Origin: Ferrimonas sp. YFM
Lineage (GTDB): Bacteria > Pseudomonadota > Gammaproteobacteria > Enterobacterales > Shewanellaceae
Assembly: GCF_030296015.1 (NCBI RefSeq)
Contig: NZ_AP027368.1
Coordinates: 1,674,001-1,738,000 of the forward strand
DNA: 64,000 nucleotides
Reading direction: 5' to 3'
Shown here: positions 49,501 to 60,420 of the stretch, in pieces
Numbering within the stretch: position 1 is the first letter of the stretch
How the letters are laid out: every line of letters starts with the position of its first letter
The notes under the pieces: generated by a model
The model's database searches: none
The model's input: the letters and a program-made list of their open reading frames with translations, nothing else
What the model was told of the DNA's origin: nothing
Position numbers and translations under genes: made by a program

Positions 49501-51233
49501 TGTTTACCGTGCGTGACACCGGCATCGGCATGAACCGGGAGCAGCGCCAGCGACTGTTCCGCGCCTTCAGCCAGGCGGACAGCTCCACCACCCGAAAATA
49601 CGGCGGTACCGGCCTGGGTCTGACCATCAGCAAAACCCTGACTGAGCTGATGGGCGGGGAGATCTGGGTGGAGAGCAAGCCCGGAGAGGGCAGCGCTTTC
49701 AATTTCACCGCTTGGGTGGAGATGCAGGAGAACGCCGAGCCCCGCACCCAGTTTGATGCGGAGCAGCTGTCTCAGTTGACGGCCCTGGTGGTGGATGACA
49801 ACCCCTCTGCGCGCACCATTTTAGTGAGCATGCTGGAGAACTTTGGCATCCACACCGACAGTGCCGAAGGGGGAGAACGTGGCCTGACCATGTTGCCTGC
49901 GGGCCGTTACGACCTGCTGTTTATCGATTGGAAAATGCCGGACCTCGATGGGTTTGGCTGCCTTCGCGCCATGCGTAACTTCCAGCTCGAAAAGGAGCCC
50001 AAGGTGATCATGGTGACCGCCTATGGCCGTGAGGAGGCGATGCAGGAGGGGATGGATAACGGCCAGCTGCTCCATGGGGTGCTGAGCAAGCCCATCACTC
50101 CATCGACCCTGCTCGACGCCATCGGAGAGGCCAGGGGGGAGGCGGTGGTTAGAGCCAACCGCAAGCTGGACAAGCGCAGCATGATGAAACGCTCCCTGAG
50201 TCAGCTGCAAGGGGCGCACCTGCTGTTGGTGGAGGACAACGAGTTTAATCAGGACCTGGCCAGGGAACTGCTGGAGCAAAATGGCCTGACCGTCGAGGTG
50301 GCCGGCGATGGTCAGCAGGCGGTGGATCGCATCAACCGGGGCCAGGAGTATGACGCGGTGCTGATGGATGTGCAGATGCCGGTGATGGATGGCTATCAGG
50401 CCACCCGGGCGATTCGGGCCATTCCCGGTATGGGGGCCCTGCCGATTATCGCCATGACCGCCAACGTCATGAGCCGGGACATCGACCGGGCCAAAGAGGT
50501 GGGCATGAACGACCACGTTGGCAAGCCCATCGATGTGGAGGAGATGTTCGCCACCCTGGCCCGCTGGGTCCATAAGGGGCAGTCTGAGGTGAGTCTCAAG
50601 GAGGAGGAGCCCCAACCTAAGCTGGATGCCCTGGCTCCGCACATAGAGATTGACCACCTGATGGCGGTGACCCAGGGTAACCTCGGATTGATCGACAAGC
50701 TGCTGCGTCATTTCGCCGCAGACCACCTGGCGTTCGCCGAAAGCTTTGCCCTGCGACTGAAATCCGGCAATCAGGATGCCACCCGGTTGGCGCACACCCT
50801 CAAAGGGGTGGCAGGCAACCTGGGGGCCAGCGAGGTGTATCAGGCGGCCGAAGCCCTGGAGAGCGCCTGTCAGGTCCCCAGAAGTGACGCAGAGCTGATG
50901 GTGATGGCCGAGGAGGTGGAGAAACTGCTGCAGCCGGTGCGTCTGGCCATTGCCGCCTATTTGGGCCCACAGGGTCAGGGGCCGACTACAATGAAGGAGT
51001 GCGATCCCCAAGCCCGTCTGCAACAGTTGGAGTCTTTGCGACAGTTGCTGCTGGATGACGATACCGAAGCGGTTGAATTAATTGATGAGCTTCTGGCCAA
51101 TGCGCGGGAACCCGGGATTCGCCGACGCCTGGGGAAAATTGCCCAGGCGGTAGAACAGTTTGATTTTCAGCAGGCGCTCACCCTGCTCGACCAACTGGTG
51201 GAAACACAGGGGTGGACCCTGAAGGAGGGCTAG
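46542..51233 (+). CDS. Hybrid sensor histidine kinase (BvgS/EvgS-like)
   Basis: 1563 residues. In order: signal peptide; a periplasmic SBP_bac_3 ligand domain (about 30-265, ending before helix 280-297); two membrane helices (about 280-297 and 318-342) around a short loop; a large Cache-like periplasmic domain (about 350-640); a helix (about 645-668); PAS (about 690-800); HisKA with H843 ([11 protein letters not shown]); HATPase (about 930-1060); REC1 with D1129; REC2 with D1276 ([11 protein letters not shown]); an Hpt domain with H1418 ([12 protein letters not shown]); and a further C-terminal tail of about 80 residues. Phosphorelay from sensing periplasmic solutes to the linked HD-GYP regulator is inferred. 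Start at ATG 46542 follows GAGGGCCGGC. Confidence 0.92.
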   Translation: MEVMVRLCLMILCVWLPSAYAVPETNGRVALTMAERAWLAQNPVVTVAVEDWPPIAFEQSNGQAGGLSAGFLDLIAKRTGLRFRYEARPWLAILQGVKDEELDIIPALFHLPERETYGIFTQSYFSVKEFLYVKSSNTGISSFEDLRGKRLALVRGYTSWNRVAAAYPDIELVPAETLLDAINLVLNGDADATFEAQVAVEHTLNASLMGGLKGMPQNAFDDIPLRMMVRKSAPELASILQKGLDSVSAEEKRAIMGRWLHTATDDVEPEFATYESLRWLTALLVVIITALFVMGKLMQRFAQSERAELQFGSPRFSYLVVTGLAVFVTFVIAMSLMMMDYNRRVLEERNQISMEVIATSVVESLESMVEGRQQALSLVAQKPDFIALVESLLTIPRHPQLLINSEEQQELRSELASLNSILGDLGFFVIAPDGTTLASARDMAVGERNLIAAARPGEFIQLLAGQSLFIPPLPSDIADTGFTMFVAIPIFNRYGKVIAVLAERLDPHKDFNAIIGAGRVGETGETYALDRKGLLLSSSRFEEMLVKTGQIPAGVPSIRALEVRDPGGDLTQGFVPESGKRPLTKMAQSISLVQSGSSLEPYRDYRGVPVVGVWKWSEVLGIGVATEMDETEAMLSYTTLKSTLSLVLGVTLFFAVVAILFTLSLGKNANRRLSRAKASLDKRVRQRTLELSLSEEKVRLLLGSVGQGIVGTDVEGRINFVNPAALAMLGYQEEAMVGRALEPLLMLEPAQEGPPRPSPLGLTLSRGSKEHLDDVLLKRRSGQSFSAEYATHPVVKEEEIVGAVVVFSDITQRKTMARDLAQAKQEAELASEAKSEFLANMSHEIRTPMNAIIGMSYLALETNLDRKQRSFIDKVHRSAEALLGIINDILDFSKIEAGKMTLEQTPFYLDDVLSNLSNLIALKAEEKGLELLFNVESDVPQALIGDPLRLGQILTNLGNNAIKFTEKGEIVISIRLQERHNNRAQLLFTVRDTGIGMNREQRQRLFRAFSQADSSTTRKYGGTGLGLTISKTLTELMGGEIWVESKPGEGSAFNFTAWVEMQENAEPRTQFDAEQLSQLTALVVDDNPSARTILVSMLENFGIHTDSAEGGERGLTMLPAGRYDLLFIDWKMPDLDGFGCLRAMRNFQLEKEPKVIMVTAYGREEAMQEGMDNGQLLHGVLSKPITPSTLLDAIGEARGEAVVRANRKLDKRSMMKRSLSQLQGAHLLLVEDNEFNQDLARELLEQNGLTVEVAGDGQQAVDRINRGQEYDAVLMDVQMPVMDGYQATRAIRAIPGMGALPIIAMTANVMSRDIDRAKEVGMNDHVGKPIDVEEMFATLARWVHKGQSEVSLKEEEPQPKLDALAPHIEIDHLMAVTQGNLGLIDKLLRHFAADHLAFAESFALRLKSGNQDATRLAHTLKGVAGNLGASEVYQAAEALESACQVPRSDAELMVMAEEVEKLLQPVRLAIAAYLGPQGQGPTTMKECDPQARLQQLESLRQLLLDDDTEAVELIDELLANAREPGIRRRLGKIAQAVEQFDFQQALTLLDQLVETQGWTLKEG

Positions 51234-52250
51234 GTGCAAAACGCGGCAATCTTGGTGGTGGACGATAACCCGGAAAACATCAACTTGCTGAGCAGCGTGT
51301 TGCGCCACGACTACAAGGTGAAGGCCGCCACCTCAGGTGCCAGGGCCTTGGAGATCGCCTCCAGACAGCCACGCCCGGACATGATCCTGCTGGATGTGAT
51401 GATGCCGGAGATGGATGGCTATGAGGTGTGTGAGCGCCTCAAGTCGGACCCCACCACCGCCTACATACCGGTGATCTTCGTGACCGCCAAGATTGCCGTA
51501 GAGGATGAGACCCGGGGCCTGAACATCGGCGCCGTGGATTACATCACCAAACCCATCAACCCCACCCTGGTCAAAGCCAGGGTTAAGACCCACCTTGCCC
51601 TGTCCGATCAGAACCGCGAACTGGCCCGCCAGGTGGCTCAGAAGACCGAGGAGCTGGCCCATACCCGCCTCAAGGTGATTCAGACCCTGGGGCGGGCGGC
51701 GGAATATAAGGACAATGAGACCGGCATGCACGTTATCCGCATGAGCTACTACTCCAAATTGATTGCTCAGCAACTGGATGTGAGCGAGGAGTGGATTGAC
51801 CTGCTGTTTAACGCCTCCCCCATGCATGACATTGGCAAAATTGGCATCGTCGACGCCATCCTGAAGAAACCGGGCCGGCTGGAGGGGGAGGAGTGGGTGG
51901 AGATGAAGCGCCACTCAGAGTACGGTGCCGACATCCTCAGTGGCCACGATTCTGAGCTGCTGAACATGGCCAGGGACATTGCCCTGGCCCATCACGAGAA
52001 GTGGGATGGCACCGGTTACCCCAAGGGGCTCAAGGGCGACGAGATCCCCCTGTCGGCGCGCATTGTGGCCATCGCCGACGTGTTCGATGCCCTGACCTCG
52101 GAGCGTCCCTACAAACCGGCCTGGAGCGTGGAGGACGCGGTCGCCTTCATCGACCAGCACGCCAACATCCATTTCGATCCAGCCCTGGTGGACATCTTCC
52201 ACCAGTGCCTGCCGCAGATCCTGGAGGTCAGGGATCAGTTCAGTGGCTGA
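51234..52250 (+). CDS. HD-GYP response regulator (cyclic-di-GMP phosphodiesterase)
   Basis: 338 residues from GTG 51234, abutting the kinase stop codon. The receiver domain carries D54 (MILLDVMMPEMDG); the HD-GYP domain shows HDIGKIGIVDAI and HHEKWDGTGYPKGLKGDEIPLSARIVAIADVFDAL with the GYP motif. It hydrolyses c-di-GMP when phosphorylated by the upstream kinase, which is very likely its partner. Acts in motility/biofilm switching by family knowledge. Confidence 0.95.
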   Translation: MQNAAILVVDDNPENINLLSSVLRHDYKVKAATSGARALEIASRQPRPDMILLDVMMPEMDGYEVCERLKSDPTTAYIPVIFVTAKIAVEDETRGLNIGAVDYITKPINPTLVKARVKTHLALSDQNRELARQVAQKTEELAHTRLKVIQTLGRAAEYKDNETGMHVIRMSYYSKLIAQQLDVSEEWIDLLFNASPMHDIGKIGIVDAILKKPGRLEGEEWVEMKRHSEYGADILSGHDSELLNMARDIALAHHEKWDGTGYPKGLKGDEIPLSARIVAIADVFDALTSERPYKPAWSVEDAVAFIDQHANIHFDPALVDIFHQCLPQILEVRDQFSG

Positions 52251-53495
52251 ACCTGATGCGGGCCACGCACCCCTGGGTGTCCCGGTTCTTTAGTTCAAAC
52301 AGCCATCGGTAGCGCTGACACAGATCCTCGACAATCAGCAGGCCCAGGCCGTGGCCACCGCATTCGATGCCATCCAGCCCCGGGCCTTGGTCCAATATGG
52401 TGAGGCTGTGGTCATCCATGCTGATCCGCACCTCGCCTTTTCCGGTGGCGGCGATGGCGTTGCGCAGCAGATTGCCGATGATCATCTTCACCACCGCCGG
52501 CTCGGCCTCTATCTGAGGTGTGCCGGTGACCGCCAGGGTCAGCCCCACCTCCTTGTTGTCGGCGCCGCTCTGCTCGAGATCGACAATGCCCTGCAGCTCA
52601 TCGGTGCTCAAGGGCCGTGGCTCAACGGATTGCTCACTCTTTTCGTAGCGCACCAGGGAGAGCAGGGCGTCCACCATGGTCTGCATCTCCTCGGTGGCGC
52701 CCAGGATCCGCTGTCTCTGGCGGTCGACAAACTCGGGCTTGGTGGACTGCCCCAGCAGGTTGGCGGCACCCCGGACTATGGTCAGTGGCGTGCGAAGTTC
52801 ATGGCTGGCGTAGCGGGCAAAGGCCTGTTCGCGGCGGATCAGGGTGTCCAGCTCCTCTCTGTGCTGGTTGAAGGCGTTGGTGAGCTGGACGAACTCCTGA
52901 GCGGCGGAGTCCGCCATGTACAGAGGGGTGCGGGTGTCGTTTTTCAGATTGGCCAGCTGATCCCCCAGCTCCTTCACCGGCTGAATCAGCCGGACCGACA
53001 GCAGGTAGACCACTATGCCGACGATCATCATGATGCCGATGGCTGCACTGACCACCATCAGGTTCAGCAGCACGGTTTCCCTGTCGGTTACCTCCACCGA
53101 TTCGGTCTCGGCCACCAGCACCAGGGGCTGGCTTTCACCATGCTTTTGAAACTCGGTCACCAGAACGTAGACCGAGCCCAGCTCCAGGTGCAGCTCTTCG
53201 ATGATGAAGCGCTGCGACAGCAGGCGTTTCGGCACAAAGTCCGGCACATCCGCCAGGTTGTCGAAGGCGTAGGTGATGCGGTCAATCTCTATGGGGCCGG
53301 AGGCGCCGGTGAGGTAGCGGGCCACCGCCACCTCCTTGGAGAGCATCAGGGATCGCTCGTTAACCGCGTCCTCGCCCCAGTGCAGGGCGGTGTTGAACAG
53401 GGACACCATGGCCAGGCCAACGGCGATGGCCAGGGCGCCAAACACCAGCAGCAGCCGGGCGGTCATGGTGCGGACATTGGAGAAGCGGTGGCGAA

Positions 53496-53499
<4 letters not shown>
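52240..53499 (-). CDS. Sensor histidine kinase (OmpR-partner type)
   Basis: 419 residues. Two membrane helices (about 12-34 and 155-180) flank a periplasmic domain; the phosphoacceptor box is FARYASHELRTPLTIVRG and the ATP-binding part contains NLLRNAI and DQGPGLDG. It shares 4 bases with the response regulator upstream on the same strand, so they are a two-component pair. The 3' end overlaps the HD-GYP gene's 3' end by 11 bases (convergent). Confidence 0.92.
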
Positions 53500-54188
<689 letters not shown>

Positions 54189-54337
54189 CAGTTACCCGGA
54201 TCTCAATCAGTATGACCAGTATGATGCCCCTCTTGTGAAGAAAATGTCGATGACAAGATTTTCACGGCCTGTATTGAATACTGCGCTCCATCGGCGGGCC
54301 GACGCCCGTGCACAGTGTTCTATTTGGAAGGTGACCC

Positions 54338-55342
54338 ATGCTGAAAACCAACCCTCAGCCCCATCGCAGAGAGCGCCCCATTACCCTGTCAGTCATCGTG
54401 CCCGTCTACAACGAGGGCGAGGGGCTGGCATTGACCCATCAGAGGGTCACCCGGGTGCTGGATGCCTTGCCGGACCGCTGCGAGATCATCTACGTCGACG
54501 ACGGCAGCAAAGATGACAGCTGGTCCCTGGTGCAGAGCCTTCCCGGATCCTCCAGTGATCATGTGGGCCTGAGTCTCAGCCGTAACTTTGGCAAGGAGGC
54601 GGCCATGAGCGCCGGCTTGTCCCATGTGCGCGGACAGGCGGTGATCCTGCTGGACGCCGACCTGCAGGATCCCCCCGAGCTGATTCCTCAGATGCTGGAC
54701 GCCTGGCGGGACGGCGCGGACGTGGTCAACATGAAGCGGCGGTCACGCCTGGGAGAGAGCTGGTTCAAGAAGCTGACGGCCGGGGCCTTCTACAAGGTGA
54801 TGAACTGGGCCTCAGATGTCCCCATTCCGGAGAACGTCGGAGACTTTCGACTGATGAGCCGTCAGGTGGTGGACCACATCAATCAGTTGCCCGAGCGCAA
54901 TCGTTACATGAAGGGGCTGTTTGCCTGGCCCGGCTTCAAGCAGATCACCCTGGAGTTTGACCGGGACCCCAGAGCCGTCGGCGTGACCAAGTGGAACTAT
55001 GGCAAGCTGTTCGGCTTCGCCATGGACGGCATCGCCTCCTTCAGCATCCGGCCACTGCGACTGGCCACCTGGTGTGGCTTGCTGACCGCCTTCAGCGCCT
55101 TTGTCTACGGCATGGTGGTGGTGGTCAAAACCCTGGTGTTTGGCGAAGTGGTCAGCGGTTATCCCTCGATGATGGTGGTGCAACTGCTGCTCGGCGGCAT
55201 CCAACTGCTGGCACTGGGGCTGATTGGTGAGTATCTGGGGCGGGTGGTGATGGAGGTGAAACAGCGTCCCCAGTACCTGATTCGCGAAGCGTCCCACAAT
55301 GACGGCGTGGATACCCTGGTCGCCCTGGAGGCCCGCCGATGA
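54338..55342 (+). CDS. Glycosyltransferase family 2 (GtrB/ArnC-like)
   Basis: 334 residues. GT2 fold: SVIVPVYNEGEGLALTHQRV, IIYVDDGSKDDSWSL, and LDADLQDPPELIPQML (DxD-like DAD), with two C-terminal membrane helices (about 235-258 and 270-294). It transfers a sugar from a nucleotide donor onto undecaprenyl phosphate. First gene of an operon with GT39 and GtrA genes. It could be ArnC-like (aminoarabinose) or GtrB-like; the presence of GtrA favours GtrB. Confidence 0.92.
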   Translation: MLKTNPQPHRRERPITLSVIVPVYNEGEGLALTHQRVTRVLDALPDRCEIIYVDDGSKDDSWSLVQSLPGSSSDHVGLSLSRNFGKEAAMSAGLSHVRGQAVILLDADLQDPPELIPQMLDAWRDGADVVNMKRRSRLGESWFKKLTAGAFYKVMNWASDVPIPENVGDFRLMSRQVVDHINQLPERNRYMKGLFAWPGFKQITLEFDRDPRAVGVTKWNYGKLFGFAMDGIASFSIRPLRLATWCGLLTAFSAFVYGMVVVVKTLVFGEVVSGYPSMMVVQLLLGGIQLLALGLIGEYLGRVVMEVKQRPQYLIREASHNDGVDTLVALEARR

Positions 55343-56733
55343 TCGCTCGCGTTATTCGCTCGCCCCTTGGGTGGGTGTTGTTCCTTGCCCTGGCCGTTCG
55401 TCTGCTCTCTCTCGGTGCCTATCCGCTGATGGACACCACCGAAGCCCGCTACGGCAACATGGCCAGGCTGATGGTGGAAACCGGCAACTGGCTGACGCCA
55501 CAATTCGATCTGGGGGTGCCGTTTTGGGGTAAGCCGCCGCTGCACACCTGGATGAGTGCCGGCTCTGCTGCCGCTCTGGGGATGAATGAGTTTGCCTTAA
55601 GGTTGCCCCACTGGCTGGCGGGCGTGGCCGTGTTGGCTCTGATGGCGCTGTTCGCCAGACGACAGGGGCTCAGTGGTCTGGTGTGTGCCATGGTGCTGGC
55701 CACCTGCGTGATCTTTGCCATTGCCGCCGGCGCGGTGATGACCGACATCGCCCTGACCCTGGGGATGACCCTGGCCATGGTGGGTTTCTACCTTGGCTGG
55801 CAGGGGCACTATCGGGCTGGTTACCTGGGCTTTGTCGGCCTGGCCGTGGGACTGCTGGCCAAGGGGCCTCTGGTGATCGTGCTGGTGGGGCTGGCGGTGG
55901 TGCCATTTCTTATCTGGCAGCATCGCCTGAGCTTTCTCAAGGCGTTGTGGCAGCGTATTCCCCTGGTGGGGGGCACTGTGGCCATGATGATCATCGCCGC
56001 GCCCTGGTATCTGGCGGCCGAGCAGGCCACCCCAGGCTTTTTGAACTACTTCCTGGTGGGCGAGCACTTCCTTCGATTTGTGGAGAGTGGTTGGCAGGGC
56101 GATCTCTACGGCAGTGCCCATGACCAGCCCAGAGGCACCATCTGGGTGTTCTGGCTGATGTCGGCTCTGCCCTGGTCCCTGGTACTGCCGGGGCTGTGGT
56201 GGCGCAAGGGCCGCCGGGGGCTGAGCCCGCTGCAGGGGTTTGCCCTGTGCTGGATGGTGTCGCCCATGGTGCTCTTTACCTTTGCCGGCAACATCCTGCC
56301 CGCCTATGTGTTGCCCGGGGTGCCGGCTCTGGCGCTGCTGGTGGCCAGCATGGTTGAAGAGAAGGATAAGCGCTGGTTGTCTGTAACCGGACTGGTGCTG
56401 CCGCTGCTGCTGAGCGCCGCCACCCTGGTTTTGCACTTCAAGGTGGGTGAGGAGCGCAGCGACAAGGCGCTGCTGGCCCAGGCACCGGGGTGGAACCAGC
56501 CCCTCTACTATCTGGGTAAACGCAGCTTCTCCGGGCAATACTACTCAGGTGGCCGGGCCGAACTGGTGGCCGATGCCGATGAGCTGGCCCTCAAAACCGG
56601 CGACTACTTCCTGGTGTTGCCGTCCGGGCGCAACTGGCGGGATCTGGGGCTGGAGAGTCGTCACTGCGTTCAGTTGGCTTCGGCCAGAAAGCGCAGCATG
56701 CTGGAGTGCCGGGCCGATGTCGCACTGGATTAA
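55339..56733 (+). CDS. GT39-family membrane glycosyltransferase (ArnT-like)
   Basis: 464 residues. The ArnT/PMT pattern is visible: LLSLGAYPLMDTTEARYGNMAR (the acidic DTTEARY motif) and GVPFWGKPPLHTWMSA near the N-terminus, followed by about ten membrane helices. It uses polyprenyl-phosphate-linked sugar in the periplasm to modify an envelope acceptor such as lipid A. It overlaps the GT2 gene by 4 bases and the GtrA gene by 17. Confidence 0.9.
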   Translation: MIARVIRSPLGWVLFLALAVRLLSLGAYPLMDTTEARYGNMARLMVETGNWLTPQFDLGVPFWGKPPLHTWMSAGSAAALGMNEFALRLPHWLAGVAVLALMALFARRQGLSGLVCAMVLATCVIFAIAAGAVMTDIALTLGMTLAMVGFYLGWQGHYRAGYLGFVGLAVGLLAKGPLVIVLVGLAVVPFLIWQHRLSFLKALWQRIPLVGGTVAMMIIAAPWYLAAEQATPGFLNYFLVGEHFLRFVESGWQGDLYGSAHDQPRGTIWVFWLMSALPWSLVLPGLWWRKGRRGLSPLQGFALCWMVSPMVLFTFAGNILPAYVLPGVPALALLVASMVEEKDKRWLSVTGLVLPLLLSAATLVLHFKVGEERSDKALLAQAPGWNQPLYYLGKRSFSGQYYSGGRAELVADADELALKTGDYFLVLPSGRNWRDLGLESRHCVQLASARKRSMLECRADVALD

Positions 56734-57118
56734 GTTTGCCCTGGTGGGGAGCATGGGGTTTGGGGTGGACATGACAGTGTTCACCTCGCTGCACCTGGCC
56801 GGGCTGGCCCCCATGGAGGCCAGAGGCCTGGCGTTTCTGGCGGCGGCGTCGACCACCTGGGCAGGCAACCGCTGTTTTACCTTCAGCGATCGCAGCCAGG
56901 GCAGGGCGGGGGGGCAGTGGTTCCGGGCTTTGACGGCCGCTTTGATGTCGGCCCTGCCCAACTTTGCCCTGTTCTGGCTCATCCTGAGACTGGTTGGGGA
57001 GGACTGGCCGGGGCCTCAGTTGGCCCTGGTGGCCGGCATTGCCGCGGGTACGGTGTCCAACTACCTGCTCAGCAGCCGCTGGGTATTCGCCGCTACTGCG
57101 TCTCCCGATAAAGCATGA
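56717..57118 (+). CDS. GtrA-family polyprenyl-phosphate-sugar flippase
   Basis: 133 residues from ATG 56717 (MSHWIKFALVGSMGFGVDMTVF). Four membrane helices and the family signature (KFxxVGxxGxxxD, then STTWAGNRCFTF). Expected to flip the lipid-linked sugar made by GT2 for use by GT39. It overlaps the previous gene by 17 bases and its 3' end overlaps the convergent GNAT gene by 26. Confidence 0.85.
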   Translation: MSHWIKFALVGSMGFGVDMTVFTSLHLAGLAPMEARGLAFLAAASTTWAGNRCFTFSDRSQGRAGGQWFRALTAALMSALPNFALFWLILRLVGEDWPGPQLALVAGIAAGTVSNYLLSSRWVFAATASPDKA

Positions 57119-57599
57119 CCTGTTCTCCGGCATTCAGCTCCACGGTACCGTCTGCCTCCAGACCCAGTTTCTGAAGCACTCGCCGAGACGCCAGATTGTG
57201 CTCTGAGACTATGCCCACCACCGTGGGCAGGACCAGAGTCTCTCTGGCATGGCGCATCACCGCCTGACAGGCTTCGGTGGCCAGACCCAGGCCAAAGTAG
57301 GCTTCGCTGATGGCGTAGCCGATGTCCGGATAGGGCAGCTCATCCCGCTTCACCAAGCCAGCGATGCCCACGTCCGCGCCACTCTGGGTCAGGCTCAGGT
57401 GATACATGCCATAGCCATGTTGACGATAACTGGCGATGGGCCCGGTCTCCAGGTGATGGCGTGCCTGCTCCAGTGTCCTGACGCCCTTGTCGTGAATCCC
57501 CTCAATAAAAGCCTGCTCGTTCAGGAGCTTCAGGTAGAAAGGCGCATCATCCATGGTCAGTTCGCGTATGGTGAGTCGGTCTGTGGTCAGCGGTTTCAT
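57093..57599 (-). CDS. GNAT acetyltransferase, RimJ/RimL type
   Basis: 168 residues. TDRLTIRELTMDDAPFYLKLLN at the start, DIGYAISEAYFGLGLATEACQAVM and VSEHNLASRRVLQKLGLEADG later match the RimL family. The 3' end overlaps the GtrA gene. Substrate unknown. Confidence 0.92.
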   Translation of the reverse strand: MKPLTTDRLTIRELTMDDAPFYLKLLNEQAFIEGIHDKGVRTLEQARHHLETGPIASYRQHGYGMYHLSLTQSGADVGIAGLVKRDELPYPDIGYAISEAYFGLGLATEACQAVMRHARETLVLPTVVGIVSEHNLASRRVLQKLGLEADGTVELNAGEQVMLYRETQ

Positions 57600-57819
57600 T
57601 TACTCTCCTGGAGATAGGCGACGTGGTGCCCATGCGCTGAGGGTGATCCCTGTGGGTTCACTCCGCATGAGTCTGCCTGGAGCACGGCGTTGCTTCCGGC
57701 AAACAGTCAGGGTAGCCATCCAGTTGCCACTTTGGCAAGGGGGGAAAAACGTCTGTTATTCTGGTGTGAATTCGATACTATGAGCGATCCCACTTCGGGA
57801 GAGCAAAGGGAGAGCGGTG

Positions 57820-58323
57820 ATGATAGAGACGGAACGTGTAGTGCTCAGGCCCTTTGAATGTGAGGACGCCGAAGCAGTGTTTGCCATAAGCGCAGACCCC
57901 AGGGTGACCCGCTATACCGGCGACGGTGACCGTGTGAAGACCCTGGAGGATGCCAGTGAGATCATCGCCAAGGTGTTTTTCCAGGATTACGCCACCTATG
58001 GTTATGGCCGCTGGGCTGTGGTCTGGAAGGAGACCGGTCAGGTGATCGGCTTCTGTGGACTGAAGTATCTGCCTGAGATGAAGCAGACCGACTTTGGTTA
58101 CCGCTTCATTCCGGAATTCTGGGGCAAGGGCATTGCCACAGAGTGTGGCCGGGCCATGCTCGACTACGCCAGCCAACATTGGGACACCGGCCCCGTGGTG
58201 GCCATGACCGACCCTGAAAATGATGCCTCCCATAGGGTGCTGCTGAAGCTGGGCTTCGAGCAGGACGGCATGGTGGAGTATTGGGGCGAGCAAGTCAGAT
58301 TTTACAAGCAAGGAAACTCTTAA
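57820..58323 (+). CDS. GNAT acetyltransferase, RimJ/RimL type
   Basis: 167 residues from ATG 57820 (GTG 57817 is the same frame). ETERVVLRPFECEDA, GRWAVVWKETGQVIGFCGLKY, DFGYRFIPEFWGKGIATECGR and DPENDASHRVLLKLGF show the family. It abuts the ggt gene, so both may share a transcript. GAGAG lies just upstream of the start. Confidence 0.92.
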   Translation: MIETERVVLRPFECEDAEAVFAISADPRVTRYTGDGDRVKTLEDASEIIAKVFFQDYATYGYGRWAVVWKETGQVIGFCGLKYLPEMKQTDFGYRFIPEFWGKGIATECGRAMLDYASQHWDTGPVVAMTDPENDASHRVLLKLGFEQDGMVEYWGEQVRFYKQGNS

Positions 58324-60057
58324 GTGACAACCACTGGAAAACCTTTGATGGCGGCGCTGGTTGCGCTGTCGCTGTTCATCGGTGCCTCCCCAGTTGAGGC
58401 CAATCAACCCTCCATCTACAGCCATATGGACACCACTCACCCGGTCTGGGCTGAGCATGGCATGGTGGCCAGTCAGGAGCGGCTGGCCAGTGAGGTGGGG
58501 GTGGAGATCCTTCGCCAGGGGGGCAATGCGGTGGACGCTGCCGTGGCCGTTGGCTTTGCCCTGGCGGTCACTCTGCCCAGAGCCGGCAACCTTGGGGGCG
58601 GCGGGTTCATGGTGGTGCACCTGGCCGAGTCCGGCAAGGACATCGCCATCGATTACCGTGAGATGGCCCCTGGCCTGGCTCACAGGGACATGTTCCTCAA
58701 CGAGGAGGGGGACGCGGTCTCCGACCTCTCCCGCTTCCATGGGCTGGCAGTCGGGGTGCCCGGCACTGTTCGCGGCCTGGAGCTGGCCCTGTCCAAGTAC
58801 GGCACCATGAGTCTGAAACAGGTGGTGGCCCCGGCCATCGCACTGGCACAGAAGGGGATTCAGGTGACTCCGGATCTGGCCAACAGCCTCAAAGGCCTGC
58901 AAAAGCGCCTGGGCCGCTGGGAAAGCACTCAGAAGGTGTTCTATAAGGCCGGCGGTGGCCTCTATGCCCCGGGCGAGTTGCTGGTGCAGCAAGATTTGGC
59001 AGACTCTCTCAAGCGCATTGCCGATAAGGGCAGTGACGGTTTCTACAAAGGGGAAACCGCCCGCCTTATCGCCAAAGCGGTGCAGCAGGCCGGTGGGGTC
59101 ATGAGCGAGGCCGACCTGGCCAACTACCGGGCTGTGGAACGCCAGCCAGTGCGGGGTGAGTATCGCGGCTATGAGGTGATCTCCATGCCGCCGCCCTCTT
59201 CAGGGGGCGTGCACATCATTCAGATGCTCAACATGCTGGAACATAAGCCCATCGGCGAGATGGGGGCAGGCAGCGCTCAGAGCATCCACTGGATGGCAGA
59301 GACCATGCGTCGTGCCTACGCCGATCGCAGCGAATACCTGGGGGATCCGGACTTCACCAAGGTGCCTGTGGCCGGCCTGACCGATCCCGACTATGCCGCC
59401 CAGCTGCTCAAGGGCATTGACCCAAACAAGGCCACGCCTTCCAGCACCATCAAGCCGGGCAACCCCATCCCCTATGAGAGCGACCAGACCACCCACTACT
59501 CTGTGGTGGACAAGTGGGGCAATGCGGTGTCCAACACCTATACCCTGAATTTCAGCTATGGCTCCGGTCTGGTGGCTGAGGGCACGGGTATCCTGCTCAA
59601 CAACGAGATGGACGATTTCTCCGCCAAGCCCGGCACCCCCAACGGTTATGGTCTGATTGGTGGCGAAGCCAATGAGGTTCAGCCCGGAAAGCGTCCTCTT
59701 AGTTCCATGAGCCCCACCATAGTGATGAAGGAGGGCAAGCCCTTCCTGGTGACCGGCAGCCCTGGTGGCTCCCGCATCATCACCACCACCTTGCAGGTGA
59801 TCATGAATGTGGTGGATCACGGCATGAACGTGGCTGAGGCCACCGCCGCGCCCAGGGTGCACCATCAGTGGTACCCGGACGAGATTCGCGCCGAGAAGAG
59901 CATCAACCCGGACACCAAACGGATTCTGGAGTCCATGGGGCACAAGGTGAAGGTGAAGTCTTCCATGGGCAGCACCCAGTCCATTATGGTCACCGATGAG
60001 GGGCTGATGGGCGCCTCCGACCCCAGACGCATGGGCGCCGCCACCTTAGGTTATTAA
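58324..60057 (+). CDS. ggt: Gamma-glutamyltranspeptidase
   Basis: 577 residues from GTG 58324, directly after the GNAT stop codon. Signal peptide (LMAALVALSLFIGASPVEA). The autoprocessing site QTTHYSVVD contains the catalytic threonine (T389), generating large and small subunits; EVQPGKRPLSSMSPTIV and GSPGGSRIITT bind the gamma-glutamyl group. It hydrolyses or transfers gamma-glutamyl from glutathione in the periplasm. Confidence 0.97.
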   Translation: MTTTGKPLMAALVALSLFIGASPVEANQPSIYSHMDTTHPVWAEHGMVASQERLASEVGVEILRQGGNAVDAAVAVGFALAVTLPRAGNLGGGGFMVVHLAESGKDIAIDYREMAPGLAHRDMFLNEEGDAVSDLSRFHGLAVGVPGTVRGLELALSKYGTMSLKQVVAPAIALAQKGIQVTPDLANSLKGLQKRLGRWESTQKVFYKAGGGLYAPGELLVQQDLADSLKRIADKGSDGFYKGETARLIAKAVQQAGGVMSEADLANYRAVERQPVRGEYRGYEVISMPPPSSGGVHIIQMLNMLEHKPIGEMGAGSAQSIHWMAETMRRAYADRSEYLGDPDFTKVPVAGLTDPDYAAQLLKGIDPNKATPSSTIKPGNPIPYESDQTTHYSVVDKWGNAVSNTYTLNFSYGSGLVAEGTGILLNNEMDDFSAKPGTPNGYGLIGGEANEVQPGKRPLSSMSPTIVMKEGKPFLVTGSPGGSRIITTTLQVIMNVVDHGMNVAEATAAPRVHHQWYPDEIRAEKSINPDTKRILESMGHKVKVKSSMGSTQSIMVTDEGLMGASDPRRMGAATLGY

Positions 60058-60084
60058 AGGGAATGTAACAGCTCACGAATCAGT

Positions 60085-60111
60085 AAAAAGGCCTCCAAAG
60101 GAGGCCTTTTT
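60085..60111. terminator. Terminator after ggt
   Basis: Perfect AAAAAGGCCTCC-AAA-GGAGGCCTTTTT hairpin, symmetric so usable from either strand. Confidence 0.93.
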
Positions 60112-60390
60112 GGTGTCGGGCTTGCCCGTTGACTCATCTGATTCAGATGATTTCAGCGTTTTGTCCTCTCTGAGCTGTAAATGGTTGTAATCAGATTCAG
60201 AACTTTGCTTACGGCCTGAAGGGAACTTTGGCCAAAGATCTCACTCTTTGGCAGGATGTGAACTTATACACGCTTCTGGTTGCTAATTGGTTGTTTTTCT
60301 GGAACAGAACAATCGGGGCGTGCAGACTCTGCCGTCGCAAGGATTGCACCACCACGCGACTTTAGCTCGCGAACAAGATATTTCACGCAG
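60112..60390 (+). other. Gene-free stretch, possible small RNA region
   Basis: No credible ORF. It lies between the ggt terminator and a second, independent hairpin terminator at 60394-60420, which would end a transcript begun within this stretch. A small RNA is a possibility; no conserved RNA family was recognised. Confidence 0.3.
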
Positions 60391-60393
60391 CAG

Positions 60394-60420
60394 AAGGCTT
60401 CCTACCATAGGAAGCCTTTT
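60394..60420 (+). terminator. Isolated terminator
   Basis: Perfect 10-base stem AAGGCTTCCT-ACCAT-AGGAAGCCTT, followed by TTG and a T-rich stretch. No protein gene ends at it. Confidence 0.75.

Noticed and set aside
49821-51023. 400-codon minus-strand ORF
   Set aside because: Lies opposite the receiver/Hpt part of the hybrid kinase, whose catalytic motifs are intact.
57778-58992. 404-codon minus-strand ORF
   Set aside because: Covers two real plus-strand genes (GNAT and ggt) with full motifs.
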